Of a stretch of DNA of 64,000 bases, positions 62,888 through 64,000 are shown in pieces. The notes below the pieces were generated by a model. That model was not told the DNA's origin. It saw only the letters and a program-made list of their open reading frames with translations, and searched no databases. The DNA is from Pedobacter sp. MR2016-24. Lineage in GTDB: Bacteria > Bacteroidota > Bacteroidia > Sphingobacteriales > Sphingobacteriaceae. The translations under genes and the position numbers were made by a program. Position 1 is the first letter of the stretch. Each line of letters opens with the position of its first letter. The stretch lies in assembly GCF_026239655.1 (NCBI RefSeq), contig NZ_JAPIVO010000002.1:62001-126000 (forward strand), given 5' to 3'.

Positions 62888-63457
62888 TTACTTTTTTCCA
62901 AGGTTGCCGGTAATATTCAGCACTTCAAAAGTATAAGTTAGCAGTGACTTGCATCTCTCATAACATTGCAGCGCTTCCCATAATGTTTTAAATTCAGTAG
63001 CAGCGAGGTCCTTTTTCAGATCTTTGCAAAAAGAAACTATGCCCTGATCTTTCCAGGGGGTTGTGGTAGAGGAAAGTTCGACCAGCGGAACCGTTTCACC
63101 TTTAGTAACTAATGCAGTTTTGAAGCAGTTGATAATATCTTTCATCAGCATAAAAAGCGATTCACTATCTCTGTAAAGATCAGGATGCAAATCATGTGTG
63201 TTCATGTTGATAATGTTGGCTTCGAGAATAGTGGCCTGTTTGATGAATGCGAGTCGGATTTTATCAGCGTCAGCGTCGGGGGCATTCAGCTCTGGCTGGA
63301 GCATTTTAACCACCCGTAAAGACTCCGCCATTTCATTTCTATCCTCTTCGCTGTCAGTTTTTACAAACCTGGTATGTGCAGCCTGAAATTTTTCGATGGC
63401 CTCTACACTCGCCAGCAATATCTGAGCGGCATTCTTATAATTCTTAATGGGTTTCAT
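62888..63457 (-). CDS. Unknown helical protein (189 aa)
   Basis: No family recognised. No signal peptide or membrane segment. Strongly helical pattern with charged and Ala/Leu faces (YKNAAQILLASVEAIEKFQAAHTRF, DKIRLAFIKQATILEANIINMN). It precedes the partial LanB-like gene in the same direction after a 116-bp gap, so a link to that locus is possible but unsupported. Confidence 0.6.
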   Translation of the reverse strand: MKPIKNYKNAAQILLASVEAIEKFQAAHTRFVKTDSEEDRNEMAESLRVVKMLQPELNAPDADADKIRLAFIKQATILEANIINMNTHDLHPDLYRDSESLFMLMKDIINCFKTALVTKGETVPLVELSSTTTPWKDQGIVSFCKDLKKDLAATEFKTLWEALQCYERCKSLLTYTFEVLNITGNLGKK

Positions 63458-63573
63458 AAAATCTTTCTAACTAAACCACAATGTTACCACTAGCGTAAAA
63501 GTAGGAAATTTGTTTTATTTGGATACTCTTTTTGTTGATTAATTTTATGTATATCAGTATGTTATAATTAAAT

Positions 63574-64000
63574 CTATTTAGCGTTATCTATTTCCATGTT
63601 TTTGAGACGACCAATTTTTATTTTCATCATTCTGGCCAGAAAGTGGTAGATCACCAATTCATGCATTCGCTGGTCGCTGCGGAATAATCTATTTACATGC
63701 ATGTGAAACAGATCAGTTAAAAGCCGGGGTTTTATGCTCATGTTACAGGTGTTTAAAACCTTTATAAAAGCAATGGCAGAGTTTTCCAGTTTCTCTTTTT
63801 GTTGAGCTTTCAAAAATGCGATATCATTCCTGTTGGAGAAATCTTTAAAGCGTTGATTGATCATTTTGAATCCTTCCGGTTGTATATTCATCTCCTGCGC
63901 GAAGCTGTCAGCTACTTTTTCTGCAGATGACAGACATTCCCGGAGAGAAAATCCAATAGCCCCCCACACCTTTTCAATCAGATAGATGGATAAAGCATAT
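63574..64000 (-). CDS. C-terminal part of a LanB/SpaB_C-type (thiopeptide-type) bacteriocin biosynthesis protein, cut by window
   Basis: The frame is open to the right edge (codons 63570-64000 continue without stop, reading YALSIYLIEKVWGAIGF before the GTG at 63969), so the gene begins outside the window. The visible C-terminal 140 residues have a helix rich in charge (FKMINQRFKDFSNRNDIAFLKAQQKEKL) and the terminal signature LTDLFHMHVNRLFRSDQRMHELVIYHFLARMM. That ending matches the SpaB_C elimination domain of class I lanthipeptide or thiopeptide dehydratases (HMxxNRLF ... E.xxYxxL). Catalytic residues lie mostly upstream and cannot be checked. Confidence 0.6.
   Translation of the reverse strand, partial: YALSIYLIEKVWGAIGFSLRECLSSAEKVADSFAQEMNIQPEGFKMINQRFKDFSNRNDIAFLKAQQKEKLENSAIAFIKVLNTCNMSIKPRLLTDLFHMHVNRLFRSDQRMHELVIYHFLARMMKIKIGRLKNMEIDNAK

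Overview
The window looks like a chromosomal stretch of a Bacteroidota bacterium, most likely Sphingobacteriaceae (Pedobacter-like). Reasons: a PorP/SprF partner and a type-B C-terminal domain of the type IX secretion system (T9SS), a T9SS plug protein, a TamL-type lipoprotein Omp85, promoters of the TAnnTTTG (-7) class, almost no Shine-Dalgarno sequences, and AT-rich spacers around moderately GC genes. There are two tRNA genes (Cys-GCA and Arg-CCG) and no rRNA, CRISPR array, insertion sequence or recognisable prophage.

Layout. 1-525: mazG, cut by the left edge. 1216-11319: a four-gene cluster with a 1753-aa phage-tail-fibre-like repeat protein, a 1031-aa repeat protein ending in a self-cleaving S74 chaperone domain, a small T9SS type-B cargo protein and its PorP/SprF-like partner. 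11500-32700: mainly housekeeping and metabolic genes (AI-2E-type permease, aldo/keto reductase, mnmD, yjbR-like, ompW, M13 peptidase, GNAT, valS, an HsdR-N-type nuclease-fold protein, holA, EVE protein, thioesterase, cytoplasmic alpha-amylase, T9SS plug, ABC-F, pyrD, tRNA-Cys, SpoU methyltransferase). 32652-37886: an outer-membrane block (tamL, an unknown membrane protein, a patatin with POTRA and barrel). 38004-39134: tspO and a second thioesterase. 39143-44894: glycerol catabolism (glpR, glpD, glpK, glpF, outer-membrane protein). 45029-47860: mscS, cysE, cysM and a SelW-like redox protein in one operon. 48048-58579: a membrane acyltransferase, then a cobalamin cluster (cobN with a fused ferredoxin-like domain, a ChlI/ChlD-type subunit, a probable cobalt transporter, a substrate-binding lipoprotein, cobyrinate a,c-diamide synthase). 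58670-64000: a WG/Sel1-repeat protein, tRNA-Arg, a YiaA-like membrane protein, an alpha/beta hydrolase, a protein of unknown function, and at the right edge the C-terminal piece of what looks like a LanB/SpaB_C lanthipeptide or thiopeptide biosynthesis protein.

How genes work together. The 1216-11319 cluster reads as a surface-exposed fibre system that borrows phage tail-fibre modules and is probably exported by T9SS; this is the most unusual content. The glp block is a complete glycerol route from outer membrane to dihydroxyacetone phosphate, with repeated TTTCGWW half-sites inside the glpD promoter. CobB, CobN and the ChlID-type subunit would carry out successive steps of the aerobic cobalamin route (amidation of hydrogenobyrinate, then cobalt insertion), next to a candidate cobalt importer. 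Several promoters put the -7 element only 4-9 nt before the start codon, suggesting leaderless or nearly leaderless mRNAs.

Limits: all family calls come from reading motifs, with no database search. Promoter calls rest on one short motif unless stated otherwise.
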